A stretch of 64,000 nt of DNA from Spirochaetaceae bacterium (GCA_007695285.1 REEC01000125.1:186001-250000); one strand, 5' to 3'. Shown: positions 44,357 through 53,092, counted from the stretch's first letter. Made by a program: numbers and translations. The notes: generated by a model from the letters alone, not told the origin.

Positions 44357-44844
44357 AGTACTTCTTCAACTTCTCTAAACTCGCGTACGTGAAAGGCAAG
44401 AAACCTCGCGGATGCATACTCTGCCTGATCGCCGCGGGATCGTCGTCGGTGGAAGATTTGACCGTCTTCGAGGATGAATTGTTCATCGTGTGCGTCAACT
44501 TGTACCCGTACAACCCAGGACATCTCATGGTGTTTCCGCGTCGGCACATCCTCGATATTCGACAGTACACCGACGCGGAACAGACACGCCTTGCGCTTCT
44601 CACACGTCATACGCTCGACGTACTTGATCGCACTCACTCGCCGGCGGGATACAACGTAGGCTACAACATGGGTCCCGTCGCGGGCGCCTCGATCCGCCAC
44701 GTACACTGTCACGTGATTCCACGCTACAGAAATGAAACCGGGATTTCCGACGTGATCGCGGGCCGTCGCGTACTGGTCGAGAATCCGCTCGAAACACGAG
44801 ACCACATTCGCACTGCGTTCGCGGCTATCACGCCCAGTCTGTGA
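44353..44844 (+). CDS. HIT-family nucleotide hydrolase
   Basis: A 163-residue histidine-triad protein. The catalytic motif HVHCHVIPRY is preceded by NLYPYNPGHLMVFPRRH, and an N-terminal GCILC pair may bind zinc, as in many Ap4A hydrolase or phosphorylase-like HIT proteins. It probably cleaves dinucleoside polyphosphates or nucleotide-amine conjugates. GTG 44353 overlaps the upstream stop. It converges with the 596-residue protein; only seven bases separate their ends. Confidence 0.92.
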   Translation: MKYFFNFSKLAYVKGKKPRGCILCLIAAGSSSVEDLTVFEDELFIVCVNLYPYNPGHLMVFPRRHILDIRQYTDAEQTRLALLTRHTLDVLDRTHSPAGYNVGYNMGPVAGASIRHVHCHVIPRYRNETGISDVIAGRRVLVENPLETRDHIRTAFAAITPSL

Positions 44845-44851
44845 AGCTCGG

Positions 44852-46642
44852 TCAGTGACCTTCTTCGATCGAAACTAGTTGGACAATTAGTTTCTTGACG
44901 GTCTCAATGAGTCCGATTTGCTCCTTCAACGATTCATTAAAAAGGTTACCTGTCGTTTCGCGGCCGTGCATTTGGGCGGAGGCAAGCGTGTCGCGATTCG
45001 CCCGCTCATGTCGTTTGATTGCATCGCGAAAGATCGATTCAACTCCGTTCAGATGCTCGAGTCCTTTCTCGACCAGGGCTTTTGCTTCTCGGTCCTTCTG
45101 AGCGACGATGTTTCGGTAACTCCTTTGTTGAGAGATATCTTTCTCAACCGAGTATCGGACCCGAAAAAAGGCCTTGCCTTCTTCGGACTCCGGCGAAAAC
45201 GAATAGTCGAACTCACGAATAGTATCGAGAACGTCCTCCAACCCCGCTGCATGCAACACCAAATCGTTTCCGACCTCCCGTCGACGAAACGGCATGTTTC
45301 GTTGAAGGATTCTCACGAGATCATGAACCGTACCGCGATAATGCTGAAGCAAAAACGCGTACAACACATTCAACGACTTCACATACCGAAACGTCGGTAA
45401 TCCGAGACTGAGTATCGTCGATTGTGCCGAACTCCGGTAGAACTCGAAGTCAGGCAAAACTTCACTGCCGAAAACATCCTTTTTCATCCTGTCGACAATA
45501 CCCATTCGGAGTTCGGGAAAACGTTTATCGAGCTCCGTTGCGACCTTTTCTTGAAGCGCGGAAACGTAGAACTCCTTGAGTCGTATTCTCGGAACGTAAA
45601 CCTGGAATCGGTAATACGGATCACCCGACTCGACTCGGATTATGTCGCCGATCGGGAAACTCCGGAAAAAGGACCGAACACCGACCGTGAGCTTCGTTAC
45701 GTGGCGCCCGAGCCGTTTCGCCTTTTCCTCGATAACCGTACGCGCGTCCGCGGACAGGCGCCCAAACGCGACGCCCGTCTTGTCGGCGTAGTAGAACTCC
45801 AGGATCTCGGGGTGGATAACGACCGAACTCTTCACCCGCGAGGCGCTATACGCGGCGTAGTATAGGCGGTCGAGATACTCGATCACGTCGCGGGCCGCCG
45901 CCGGACGAAACGTCGGATTCTCGTCAGGTTCCATTCCCTTCGAATCCCATCCGAAATGCGCGAAAAACCTCTCGAACGGAAACAGGCACACGTTCTTGAG
46001 ATCGTACAACGGCTGAACTCCGTTTTGAATCTCGTCGAAAACCGATTCCGGAATGCCGCTGAAATACTCCGCCATCCTCTTCCCTAGCTCCGCCGAAACG
46101 GCCTTTTTATTCTCCGTCGTCACGAACGCGTCTTGCAGTTGCGCCGCGGACATGAACTGTTCGAGCTCGTGTTTTGCGTTCGGGATTTTTGTCGCCATGA
46201 CGTGAAGAATCGAGGCGGCCAAGACGCGCGAGTCCGCCCACAAGTCTTGGAAAAACGAGATCAACGGATAGGCGAGTCGGTAAACCTCCCAAACCTGCTG
46301 CACGGCCTCGGCGGTCAAAATGCCACCGTCGGGATCGACGCTCCCGCCCGTTTTCTCGCGAATCGATTCGCGCATCATCTCGAGTTTGTACTCCGCGAAA
46401 ACCTCACTCACGGGGCGCGACGACATCAGTCGGCGCATCGCGAAGCCGATCCGTTCCCGAAGGGTCAAGCGGGCGATTTCGGTCGCGATGAGTCGTTGCT
46501 TTTCCTCTTCCCGCATCTGTGCCGGGTAAATCCTCACCTCCGTCGGCGACTCCACGCTCAGAGCGCGTTTGATACGTTGTCGGAGCACCCGCCGTTCCTC
46601 TTCGGTCAAACTCGCAGCCAGCTGGTGAAGATTACTGCTCAT
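44852..46642 (-). CDS. 596-residue protein of unknown function
   Basis: A large soluble protein without signal peptide or membrane helix. It is mainly helical and highly charged; the N-terminal ~60 residues carry many Arg/Glu and there is a heptad-like region near the C-terminus (LVEKGLEHLNGVESIF). Aromatic-rich strings such as LFPFERFFAHFGWD and RSFFRSFPIGDIIRV suggest a folded, conserved core. I do not recognise the family; it may be spirochaete-restricted. ATG 46642 is chosen for the purine-rich AAGGGGGGG before it, and overlaps the thiN end by 11 bases. Confidence 0.82.
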   Translation of the reverse strand: MSSNLHQLAASLTEEERRVLRQRIKRALSVESPTEVRIYPAQMREEEKQRLIATEIARLTLRERIGFAMRRLMSSRPVSEVFAEYKLEMMRESIREKTGGSVDPDGGILTAEAVQQVWEVYRLAYPLISFFQDLWADSRVLAASILHVMATKIPNAKHELEQFMSAAQLQDAFVTTENKKAVSAELGKRMAEYFSGIPESVFDEIQNGVQPLYDLKNVCLFPFERFFAHFGWDSKGMEPDENPTFRPAAARDVIEYLDRLYYAAYSASRVKSSVVIHPEILEFYYADKTGVAFGRLSADARTVIEEKAKRLGRHVTKLTVGVRSFFRSFPIGDIIRVESGDPYYRFQVYVPRIRLKEFYVSALQEKVATELDKRFPELRMGIVDRMKKDVFGSEVLPDFEFYRSSAQSTILSLGLPTFRYVKSLNVLYAFLLQHYRGTVHDLVRILQRNMPFRRREVGNDLVLHAAGLEDVLDTIREFDYSFSPESEEGKAFFRVRYSVEKDISQQRSYRNIVAQKDREAKALVEKGLEHLNGVESIFRDAIKRHERANRDTLASAQMHGRETTGNLFNESLKEQIGLIETVKKLIVQLVSIEEGH

Positions 46643-47306
46643 CGCCCCCCCCTTGCGCGCTAGTCCGGTGAGAGTGAATACAAACGAGTTTTCCACTCAT
46701 CATTTCGACCGTGAACGGCCGCTGCGTCACGACATTGCTGAGCCCTGCGTCTCCACTCGACCACTCAAGCCCGTCGAGTTTCCACTTCAAACCCGTAGAC
46801 CGCATTCGTGCCGATGTACGCCCAACCGGGAAAAAAGACACGGTCATCCCGATTGGGAGGTCGCGACGGAACAGACCGTCGACCCGTGTTATCTCATCTC
46901 GGTCGGTGATCCACGAGCACGGTGTCTGCGCACGATGAAACAACGAAAAAATCCCTAACAAGTGGTCCACGCGCCCCCCGCCCCCACCGACGATAACGAC
47001 CGGCTCGGAGTAACGTTCAATCGAGTATCGAAATGCGAGTTCCGTATCGGTCTCGTCCTTCTCGCGGGGAGCCTTGATCACCCGCTCGTGAGAAAACCGC
47101 TCAAGAACCGCAGTGTTAGCGACCGAATCCATGTCTCCCACGATCAAATCGGGCTCCACCTCCCACGACACACACGTATCGAGCCCAGAATCGGCGGCGA
47201 TCACGAGTTCCGCGTTATCGATCAACGACTTCACGATGCGTCGCGGGGGCGCTTCACCGCCCGTAACAACAACGTTCCATCGTTGTGAAACACCGTTATC
47301 CTGCAT
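46632..47306 (-). CDS. thiN: Thiamine pyrophosphokinase
   Basis: About 224 residues; makes thiamine diphosphate from thiamine and ATP. Family motifs in order are LVIAADSGLDTC, PDLIVGDMDSV, KDETDTELAF and VGGGGGRVDHLLG, all with the expected acidic residues. ATG 47306 is preferred over a TTG 12 codons upstream because a -10 box (TATTCT) ends six bases before it, predicting a leaderless message. No TPP riboswitch is visible. It is divergent from flaB and shares promoter DNA with it. Confidence 0.92.
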   Translation of the reverse strand: MQDNGVSQRWNVVVTGGEAPPRRIVKSLIDNAELVIAADSGLDTCVSWEVEPDLIVGDMDSVANTAVLERFSHERVIKAPREKDETDTELAFRYSIERYSEPVVIVGGGGGRVDHLLGIFSLFHRAQTPCSWITDRDEITRVDGLFRRDLPIGMTVSFFPVGRTSARMRSTGLKWKLDGLEWSSGDAGLSNVVTQRPFTVEMMSGKLVCIHSHRTSAQGGGDEQ

Positions 47307-47312
47307 ACAGAA

Positions 47313-47342
47313 AGAATACTCGATTTTCGCAAATTGTCTCAA
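47313..47342 (-). promoter_or_regulatory. thiN promoter, predicted leaderless start
   Basis: TTGAGA (47337-47342), 18 bases, TATTCT (47313-47318), then six bases to ATG 47306 on the minus strand. The -35 box covers the same bases as the -35 of the flaB promoter on the other strand. Confidence 0.6.
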
Positions 47343-47365
47343 GAATAACGCTCATATGCCGAGAA
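47339..47365 (+). promoter_or_regulatory. Sigma28-type flagellar promoter of flaB
   Basis: TCAA (47339-47342), 15 bases, GCCGAGAA (47358-47365), close to the flagellar sigma28 consensus TAAA-N15-GCCGATAA. The start site would lie about 70 bases before flaB, leaving room for the two leader hairpins. Confidence 0.65.
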
Positions 47366-47398
47366 AAAAATAAGGCGATCCGCACGGATTGGCCTCAC

Positions 47399-47416
47399 CG
47401 GGACACGGATGTCCCG
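47399..47416 (+). promoter_or_regulatory. flaB leader hairpin 1, CsrA-type site
   Basis: CGGGACA / TGTCCCG (7-base arms) closes a CGGA tetraloop, so the RNA displays ACACGGAUGU with GGA in the loop. This matches the published CsrA selection consensus (ACARGGAUGU) at nine of ten positions. Confidence 0.65.
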
Positions 47417-47428
47417 AAAACCTCGTTA

Positions 47429-47444
47429 CAATCACGGAGGATTG
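47429..47444 (+). promoter_or_regulatory. flaB leader hairpin 2 over the ribosome-binding site, CsrA-type site
   Basis: CAATC / GATTG (5-base arms) encloses ACGGAG, placing the GGAGG ribosome site of flaB in a loop with GGA. A protein bound here would block ribosomes. The ATG begins one base after the hairpin. Confidence 0.6.
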
Positions 47445-47445
47445 T

Positions 47446-48318
47446 ATGATTATCAACCACAACCTGAGCGCGATGTTCGCTCAACGCCAGCAGAAGTTCA
47501 ACAACTACGCTGTCGACGGTAACATCGAGAAGCTCTCGTCCGGCCTGCGGATCAACCGCGCGGGCGACGATGCCTCAGGGCTTGCTGTGTCCGAGAAGAT
47601 GCGCGCGCAAATTCGAGGACTCCAGCGAGCGGAAGCAAACGCGGCGGACGGGATCTCGTTGATCCAGACCGCCGAAGGGTACCTCCAGGAGACGCAGGAC
47701 ATCCTGCAACGCATCAGGGAGCTCTCGGTCCAGGCCTCAAACGGTATTTACGCCGCCGAGGACCGGATGCAGATTCAGGTTGAAGTGTCGCAGTTGGTCG
47801 ACGAAATCAACCGGATCGCTTCGCACGCGCAGTTCAACGGGATGAACCTGTTGACAGGGCGTTTCGCGCGAGAAACGGGCGAGAACGTCGTGACCGCGAG
47901 CATGTGGTTCCACATCGGCGCAAACATGGATCAGAGAATCCGCGTGAACATCGGAACGATGACCGCGCAGGGACTCGGTATCCAGGGTACAGCCGGTCTG
48001 CCCCACACGGCTACGTTCATCTCGTTGTCGACACCGGACTCCGCGAACATCGCGATCGGTGTCGTTGACTCCGCGCTACGGATGGTCAACAAACAACGGG
48101 CAGACCTCGGGGCGTACCAAAACCGCCTTGACTACGCGCGGATTGGGTTGGACATCGGCGCAGAGAACCTGCAAGCCGCGGAGTCTCGTATCCGGGACGT
48201 CGACATGGCCAAAGAGATGATCGATTTTGTAAAAAATCAGATCCTCGTCCAGTCATCGACGGCAATGCTCGCGCAGGCGAACATCCAACCGCAGTCGGTA
48301 CTGCAGCTCCTGCAGTAA
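47446..48318 (+). CDS. flaB: Periplasmic flagellar core flagellin FlaB
   Basis: A 290-residue flagellin forming the core of the periplasmic flagellar filament. The N-terminus [17 protein letters not shown] and the segment [28 protein letters not shown] are hallmark FlaB; the C-terminus ([22 protein letters not shown]) is the conserved D0 helix ending in LLQ. The variable middle is short, as in other spirochaetes. GGAGG lies five bases before the ATG. The gene stands alone between a sigma28-like promoter and a strong terminator. Confidence 0.97.
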   Translation: MIINHNLSAMFAQRQQKFNNYAVDGNIEKLSSGLRINRAGDDASGLAVSEKMRAQIRGLQRAEANAADGISLIQTAEGYLQETQDILQRIRELSVQASNGIYAAEDRMQIQVEVSQLVDEINRIASHAQFNGMNLLTGRFARETGENVVTASMWFHIGANMDQRIRVNIGTMTAQGLGIQGTAGLPHTATFISLSTPDSANIAIGVVDSALRMVNKQRADLGAYQNRLDYARIGLDIGAENLQAAESRIRDVDMAKEMIDFVKNQILVQSSTAMLAQANIQPQSVLQLLQ

Positions 48319-48335
48319 GACCGAACGGAATCGAG

Positions 48336-48369
48336 AAGAGGCAACCCACATCGGGTTGCCTCTTTTTTT
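48336..48369 (+). terminator. flaB intrinsic terminator
   Basis: A perfect 12-base stem (AAGAGGCAACCC / GGGTTGCCTCTT, five-base loop) followed directly by a T-run. It is the clearest terminator in the window and also separates flaB from the convergent ABC genes. Confidence 0.93.
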
Positions 48370-48397
48370 GTGCCGGGTTCTTCAGCTGTCAGGCGCG

Positions 48398-49249
48398 TTA
48401 CTCTTTCACCGAACCCGCGGTGATCCCTCGGATAAAGTACTTGTTCGTGATCAAATAAATCACGATTATCGGAATCAAAGAGATCGTTGTTCCCGCTAGC
48501 ATCAAGTTCCACGCCGCAGCACCGTCACGCGTGTCCCGCAGCGCGATCACACCGACGGTCAGCGTCCGCATAGCCGGGCGCGCCATCGTAAAGACCAACG
48601 GAAGCATGTAGTCGTTCCACGCGGCGCGAAACGCGAGCAAACCGAGCGTTGCGAGAATCGGTTTTGCGAGCGGCAAAATAATCCGCCAGTAAATCCCAAA
48701 CTTTGAACACCCGTCGATCGTCGCGGCCTGGTCCATCTCCATCGAAATTCCGCTCAAGTACCCCATGATCAGGTAGATGAACGCGGCGTTCGTCGAGAAG
48801 ATATACACGACGATGATGCCCCAGAGGCTTTGATGGATACCGAGAAACCGCGCGACGCGGAAGATCGGGTACAGCGTCACCGTCCCGGTCGCCAGGAACA
48901 TCGTCGCGAGCAGAGTAACGAGCATAATCTTTCTACCCGGAAACTGGAACCGGCTGAACACATATCCGGCCATCGAGACAAAAAACAGACTGAAAATCAC
49001 CGTCGGAATCGCGACGTAGAGCGAGTTCCACGTGTACTGCGCGAAATTCGCCAGTTCCCACGCCTCGACGTAGTTCGCCAAGCGCCACTCGACCGGTAGA
49101 ATCCGGGCGCCGCCGAGCACGAACTCGCGATTCGGTTTGAACGATCCAAAAACCGAGTACACAATCGGGAAACCCGTTATGACCGTGATGAACAAAAGCC
49201 CGAGGTACGTCAAAATGATCGGCGGGCTGAAATACCTGATTCTTCTCAT
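48398..49249 (-). CDS. ABC sugar transporter permease, MalG type
   Basis: A 283-residue inner-membrane subunit with six hydrophobic segments and the EAA cytoplasmic loop DQAATIDGCSKFGIYWRIILPLAKP that docks onto the ATPase. GGAGG lies seven bases before the ATG. It belongs with the permease and binding protein upstream; no ATP-binding protein gene is present, so a shared MsmK/MalK-type ATPase encoded elsewhere is implied. The end faces the flaB terminator. Confidence 0.93.
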   Translation of the reverse strand: MRRIRYFSPPIILTYLGLLFITVITGFPIVYSVFGSFKPNREFVLGGARILPVEWRLANYVEAWELANFAQYTWNSLYVAIPTVIFSLFFVSMAGYVFSRFQFPGRKIMLVTLLATMFLATGTVTLYPIFRVARFLGIHQSLWGIIVVYIFSTNAAFIYLIMGYLSGISMEMDQAATIDGCSKFGIYWRIILPLAKPILATLGLLAFRAAWNDYMLPLVFTMARPAMRTLTVGVIALRDTRDGAAAWNLMLAGTTISLIPIIVIYLITNKYFIRGITAGSVKE

Positions 49250-49258
49250 ACCCGCCTC

Positions 49259-50188
49259 CTATCGCTGGTTATCGCCGAGCCGGCGCGACCACCACAGGTA
49301 CACACCCGTGACAATTCCGATAATGATCGACGCGACGACGCCGAGCGCGCTCGCGTACCCGAACTGAGGAACGGTCGCGCCCGAGCCAAGCGCACCGCGG
49401 TCAAAAAAGTAGTTGAAGATGTACAGCATCAAGACCATCGTATCGGTGCCCGGGCCACCACCGGTAAGAACCCGGAAAAGATCGAACGACTTGAGACTGC
49501 CGATGATCGCGAGCATAACGATTACTTGAAGCATCCGGCCAAGTGCGGGAATCGTGATGTACCAAAACCGCTGCGCGGAATTTGCGCCGTCGATCTCCGC
49601 ACTCTCAAAAAGGTCGTCCGGTATAGCTTGAAGCCCCGCGAGAAACAACACCATGTTGATTCCGAAATTCTGCCATACGCTCACCAACATCGTGCTGATC
49701 ATCGCGATGCCGCCGGTACCCAACCAATCGATCGGCTCGGTGATGATCCCGAGCGACCCGAGAATCCCGTTGAGTATCCCCTGGTACGGTGAATAAATGA
49801 AGTAGAAAACGAGCGCCATGATCGCCGTGCTCGTTACGTGCGGAAGAAAGAACAAACCACGAAAAAAGTTCCGTCCGAACAGATTTCGGTTCAACACGAC
49901 CGCGAGAATCAACGCCAACGGCAACTCCATAGCGAGTTTTCCGAACGAAAAATAAAACGTATTCCAGACCGACCGCCACCACAACGGATCGCGCTGAAAT
50001 AGTCGCACGAAGTTTTGCAGACCGTGCCACGTGGGCGGTCGAAAACCGTCGTATCGAAAAAACGAGAGGCTCAAGACCCAAACCTGAGGGTAGAGCGTAA
50101 AAACGAAGAAACCTACAATTACCGGGCTCAGCATGAGATACGCGACCCGATGTTTATAGATTTTGTACACCAGACTGGTTTTTTTCAT
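49259..50188 (-). CDS. ABC sugar transporter permease, MalF type
   Basis: About 309 residues with six membrane segments and the EAA loop DLFESAEIDGANSAQRFWYITIPALGR. The periplasmic loops and LTGGGPGTDT are typical of the sugar-permease family (CUT1). ATG 50188 (MKKTSLVYKIY) is chosen; an in-frame ATG five codons upstream at 50203 is also possible, and neither has a strong ribosome site. It lies between the binding protein (91 bases upstream) and the second permease (nine bases downstream). Confidence 0.92.
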   Translation of the reverse strand: MKKTSLVYKIYKHRVAYLMLSPVIVGFFVFTLYPQVWVLSLSFFRYDGFRPPTWHGLQNFVRLFQRDPLWWRSVWNTFYFSFGKLAMELPLALILAVVLNRNLFGRNFFRGLFFLPHVTSTAIMALVFYFIYSPYQGILNGILGSLGIITEPIDWLGTGGIAMISTMLVSVWQNFGINMVLFLAGLQAIPDDLFESAEIDGANSAQRFWYITIPALGRMLQVIVMLAIIGSLKSFDLFRVLTGGGPGTDTMVLMLYIFNYFFDRGALGSGATVPQFGYASALGVVASIIIGIVTGVYLWWSRRLGDNQR

Positions 50189-50279
50189 CGTACCATCCAC
50201 CATTACGGTTTATCCGAGGTCGGATCGAGAAACCGAAGGAAGCCGCCGCGGCCGGCGGCTTCCGCCCTACGGTACCGGT

Positions 50280-51638
50280 CTACCGGACGTTCGGGTTCAT
50301 CGGATCCCAACCCGGAATCAGGAAATCTTCCGGATCAAAGGCATCGCGGTCCAGAGCTTCCTGAAGCGCGTTGTTCATCCGTCGGTCTAGGTCTCTTAGT
50401 CCCTCTTCGATTCCGACTTGACCGGCCATGATCTGGTTGTACACAACTCCCCGATCCGGCCCTTCGAGCTCGAGCCCCGGTGGCGTCGCCGGGTAAAAGT
50501 CGTCGTTCTCCGTGTCGGCAAAACCCGGGAATCCGTACGCATCCGGCGTATCGGCTTGTTGTGCGATTTCCGGCCGCACGGGAAGACCGAGCCCACGTTC
50601 ATAGTATCCGATCAGATACTCGTCGTCGACCATAAACGCGAGCCACTCGGCCGCGACTTCAGGGAACTCAGCAACCGATGTCAGCCAGAACGACCCTCCG
50701 CCGCCCATCTGGCCTTTACCTCGGCGTTGACCGTCCGGAGTCGGAAGATGCGCAACGCCCCACTCGTGGTTCGCCGGGAATTGATCGTTAAAAACACCAA
50801 TGTCCCACGACGCCGCGAGCATCATGCCGACATTCCCTTCCGAGAACTGCGCGCGCGCGGGATCGTTCTCGAGCGAAAGCCCACCCGGGAAAGCCACTCC
50901 GCGGTCTCGAAGCGTCATGTAGAACTCGAGAATTGGTTTGTGGTTGATGTACTGGAACTCAAGTTCCTCGTAATCGAAATGCCAGTTTCCCGACACGGCC
51001 CCAATCTGATCGGCGTACTGGTACCAAATCCAGGTTTCGACGATCGGCAGCATGAATCCGTACTTGCGCGGAGAGTATGACCGTCCGTGCTCGGTCAGGA
51101 TCTCGGCGTACTCGATCACCTCGTCAAAGGTTCTCGGTGGCCGATCCGGGTCGAGTCCTGCCTCTTCGAAGAACTCGCGGTTGTACACGAAGCGGAAGTT
51201 ATGCCCGACGTTCGGAAGCGTGTAGAACTTCCCGTCGAACGTATTCACGTTCGGGATACGGTAATCCTGAAACTTCGCCATGAAATCGGCCGGTAGGTAG
51301 TCCTCGATCGGAAGCACACGCCCCATGTCGATGTACGCACGAGCGTCCGGAAGGATCGATACCGTGTCCGGAGCAGTTCCCGCTTCGAACGCGAGATTCA
51401 AGGCCTCATCGATTCCGGTCGTGTAACTCGTCAGCACGACGTTGATGTCGTCGCGACGTCGGTTAAACTCCTCCATCATCATCTCGACGTACGACAAGTC
51501 GTGCCGTTGGTGCGTCCACCACTGAATCGTGACCGGACCATCCGGCGCCGCGGCTTCTTTTCCGCCCCCACCGAATAGCGGCGCGGCAAGAAGCATCACG
51601 ACACACACAAAAACGATTGCGAGTGTGAATTTTCTCAT
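50280..51638 (-). CDS. ABC sugar-binding protein (CUT1 family)
   Basis: A 452-residue extracytoplasmic solute-binding protein. A signal peptide (residues ~1-22) is followed by GGGGKEAA; there is no lipobox cysteine, so it may be periplasmic rather than lipid-anchored. The mature part begins VTIQWWTHQRHD and contains SEGNVGMMLAASWDIG and the hinge strings usual for maltose/oligosaccharide binders. The ligand cannot be told from sequence. A strong AGGAGG sits seven bases before ATG 51638. It heads the importer operon. Confidence 0.94.
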   Translation of the reverse strand: MRKFTLAIVFVCVVMLLAAPLFGGGGKEAAAPDGPVTIQWWTHQRHDLSYVEMMMEEFNRRRDDINVVLTSYTTGIDEALNLAFEAGTAPDTVSILPDARAYIDMGRVLPIEDYLPADFMAKFQDYRIPNVNTFDGKFYTLPNVGHNFRFVYNREFFEEAGLDPDRPPRTFDEVIEYAEILTEHGRSYSPRKYGFMLPIVETWIWYQYADQIGAVSGNWHFDYEELEFQYINHKPILEFYMTLRDRGVAFPGGLSLENDPARAQFSEGNVGMMLAASWDIGVFNDQFPANHEWGVAHLPTPDGQRRGKGQMGGGGSFWLTSVAEFPEVAAEWLAFMVDDEYLIGYYERGLGLPVRPEIAQQADTPDAYGFPGFADTENDDFYPATPPGLELEGPDRGVVYNQIMAGQVGIEEGLRDLDRRMNNALQEALDRDAFDPEDFLIPGWDPMNPNVR

Positions 51639-51664
51639 CTGCAATCCTCCTTCAAATATTTCTA

Positions 51665-51681
51665 CGAATCATACCGATTCG
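51665..51681. promoter_or_regulatory. Palindromic operator candidate before the sugar-binding protein
   Basis: CGAATC-ATACC-GATTCG, 6-base arms and a 5-base spacer, covering a TATGAT that could be the -10 box of the importer operon on the minus strand. The natural candidate ligand is the ROK repressor encoded just upstream. Confidence 0.5.
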
Positions 51682-51739
51682 CACTCAACCCACCGTCCAA
51701 CGTCCGGGCCGTGCCCGAAATACTTCTGCGCTACGCACG

Positions 51740-52942
51740 TCACGCAGTCTCGATCGCATTGTCACGGTCGGCGATTCGCGTTCTGCTCCCCGCGCGGACG
51801 ACCGATCGCAGCCAGCGATTCATGCCCGCAAGATCGGTACCGTACTCGGGTTCGAGAAACAAGCGCTGGAGAAACATACTGCCTGCTCCGATCGCCGCCG
51901 CATACTCCCCGCGGCCCGTGAACTCGACCCGGGAATCGCGCGTGGAATCGTACGCCCAGTTCTCCTGAATCGCCGAATCAAACGCTGTCTGAATAACCGT
52001 CTGCCGATCGTTCACGTTTCCGTCGACAAAAACATGGCTCATATCGAACGTATTCGCGAGAAGCGCGATGTTTCGCGCAAGTTCGTGCACAAAACGATCG
52101 AACACCGCGTCGTCCTCGGTCACACGAAACGACTCCTCCCGCGACAACGAAAACTGGGACGATTTCACGGGCCCGGCGAAAACGCTGCGGAACTCACCGG
52201 CCGCCTGCCGTGTCCCCCCGTATACCCTTCCGTCGATTCCTATACCAATTCCGACTCCGACGCCGTCATAACGCGCAGAATTTGCGCGCCGTTTATGAGC
52301 CTCGATCAACACGAAAAGGAAGTTCCGAATATCCTCGTTTTTTCGCTCAGTCAATACGCCCCACGCGCAGCAGTTCGCATCGTTGTCGACCATCACCGGT
52401 ACTCCAAACCGTTCGGTCAGGGCGAGACCGACGGAAACCTTCTCTACTGAATCCTGTTCAAATGGAAACGACAGTGTAACAACGCCGCTCTCCGAGTCGA
52501 CTATGCCCGAAAGCGCCACTCCAAGGCCGACAAGACACATTTGATCCAACACGGCCGTCGTGAGCACTTTCTCGACCATCGCCGTCACGCCTGGAACGAC
52601 CCGGTCGCTTTCCGGCGTCGCCTGTTCCCGGTAGATTTCCCGCCCGGCAAGATCGAGCGCAACGACGGTGTATACATCCGGCTGAGCGTTGATCCCGAGC
52701 ACGAATCCGAACCGCGACGAAACGCGCAGACCGATCGGTTTTCGTCCGATCACCGCGACATCTTCACTTAATCTATATGCTTCCACTATACCCATTTTTA
52801 TGAGTTCTTTGACTATTAAAGACACCGTCGACTTATCCAAACCGATTCGGCGCGACAGCGCGACACGACTGATGCCCTCGGTCTGCCAAATCGACCGAAG
52901 AACCCGGAAAAAGTTTAGGCTTTTTTTTTCGCTTTCGAACAC
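51740..52942 (-). CDS. ROK-family transcriptional regulator
   Basis: A 400-residue sugar-responsive regulator. Residues ~1-75 are a winged helix (ISRVALSRRIGLDKSTVSLIVKEL) and the rest is an ROK sugar-kinase-like domain with LGINAQPDVYTVVALDLAG, VDNDANCCAWGV and GVGVGIGIGIDGRVYGG. The CxCGxxGCxE zinc cluster of typical ROK proteins is absent. GTG 52942 follows AAAGG. It precedes the sugar importer by about 100 bases on the same strand and probably controls it. A run of nine A follows the fourth codon. Confidence 0.9.
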   Translation of the reverse strand: MFESEKKSLNFFRVLRSIWQTEGISRVALSRRIGLDKSTVSLIVKELIKMGIVEAYRLSEDVAVIGRKPIGLRVSSRFGFVLGINAQPDVYTVVALDLAGREIYREQATPESDRVVPGVTAMVEKVLTTAVLDQMCLVGLGVALSGIVDSESGVVTLSFPFEQDSVEKVSVGLALTERFGVPVMVDNDANCCAWGVLTERKNEDIRNFLFVLIEAHKRRANSARYDGVGVGIGIGIDGRVYGGTRQAAGEFRSVFAGPVKSSQFSLSREESFRVTEDDAVFDRFVHELARNIALLANTFDMSHVFVDGNVNDRQTVIQTAFDSAIQENWAYDSTRDSRVEFTGRGEYAAAIGAGSMFLQRLFLEPEYGTDLAGMNRWLRSVVRAGSRTRIADRDNAIETA

Positions 52943-52956
52943 CAGTCATACCTTTT

Positions 52957-52978
52957 ATAGTTGAAATCCACTAACTAT
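52957..52978. promoter_or_regulatory. Inverted repeat in the ROK gene leader
   Basis: ATAGTT and AACTAT, separated by ten bases, between the -10 box and the GTG of the ROK gene. Its position suits an autorepression operator. It does not resemble the 51665 palindrome. Confidence 0.45.
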
Positions 52979-52979
52979 C

Positions 52980-53008
52980 ACTCTAACCCGGCTTTCTCAC
53001 GCTGTCAA
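52980..53008 (-). promoter_or_regulatory. Promoter of the ROK regulator gene
   Basis: A perfect TTGACA (53003-53008) and TAGAGT (52980-52985) with 17-base spacing on the minus strand. Confidence 0.65.
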
Positions 53009-53058
53009 CGTTTTTTTTCGTCGATTGCCGCTCTCTGCCGGCCGACGACGTGACCGCC

Positions 53059-53086
53059 TTGACACCGTTCGCTCGGGCGGGATAAT
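53059..53086 (+). promoter_or_regulatory. cca/pcnB promoter, predicted leaderless start
   Basis: A perfect TTGACA (53059-53064), 16 bases, GATAAT (53081-53086), then only six bases to ATG 53093. No ribosome-binding site is present between them. Confidence 0.7.
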
Positions 53087-53092
53087 TGTTCC

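Noticed and set aside
47307-47445. TPP riboswitch between thiN and flaB
   Set aside because: The thiN start leaves no leader, and no thi-box core sequence is present.
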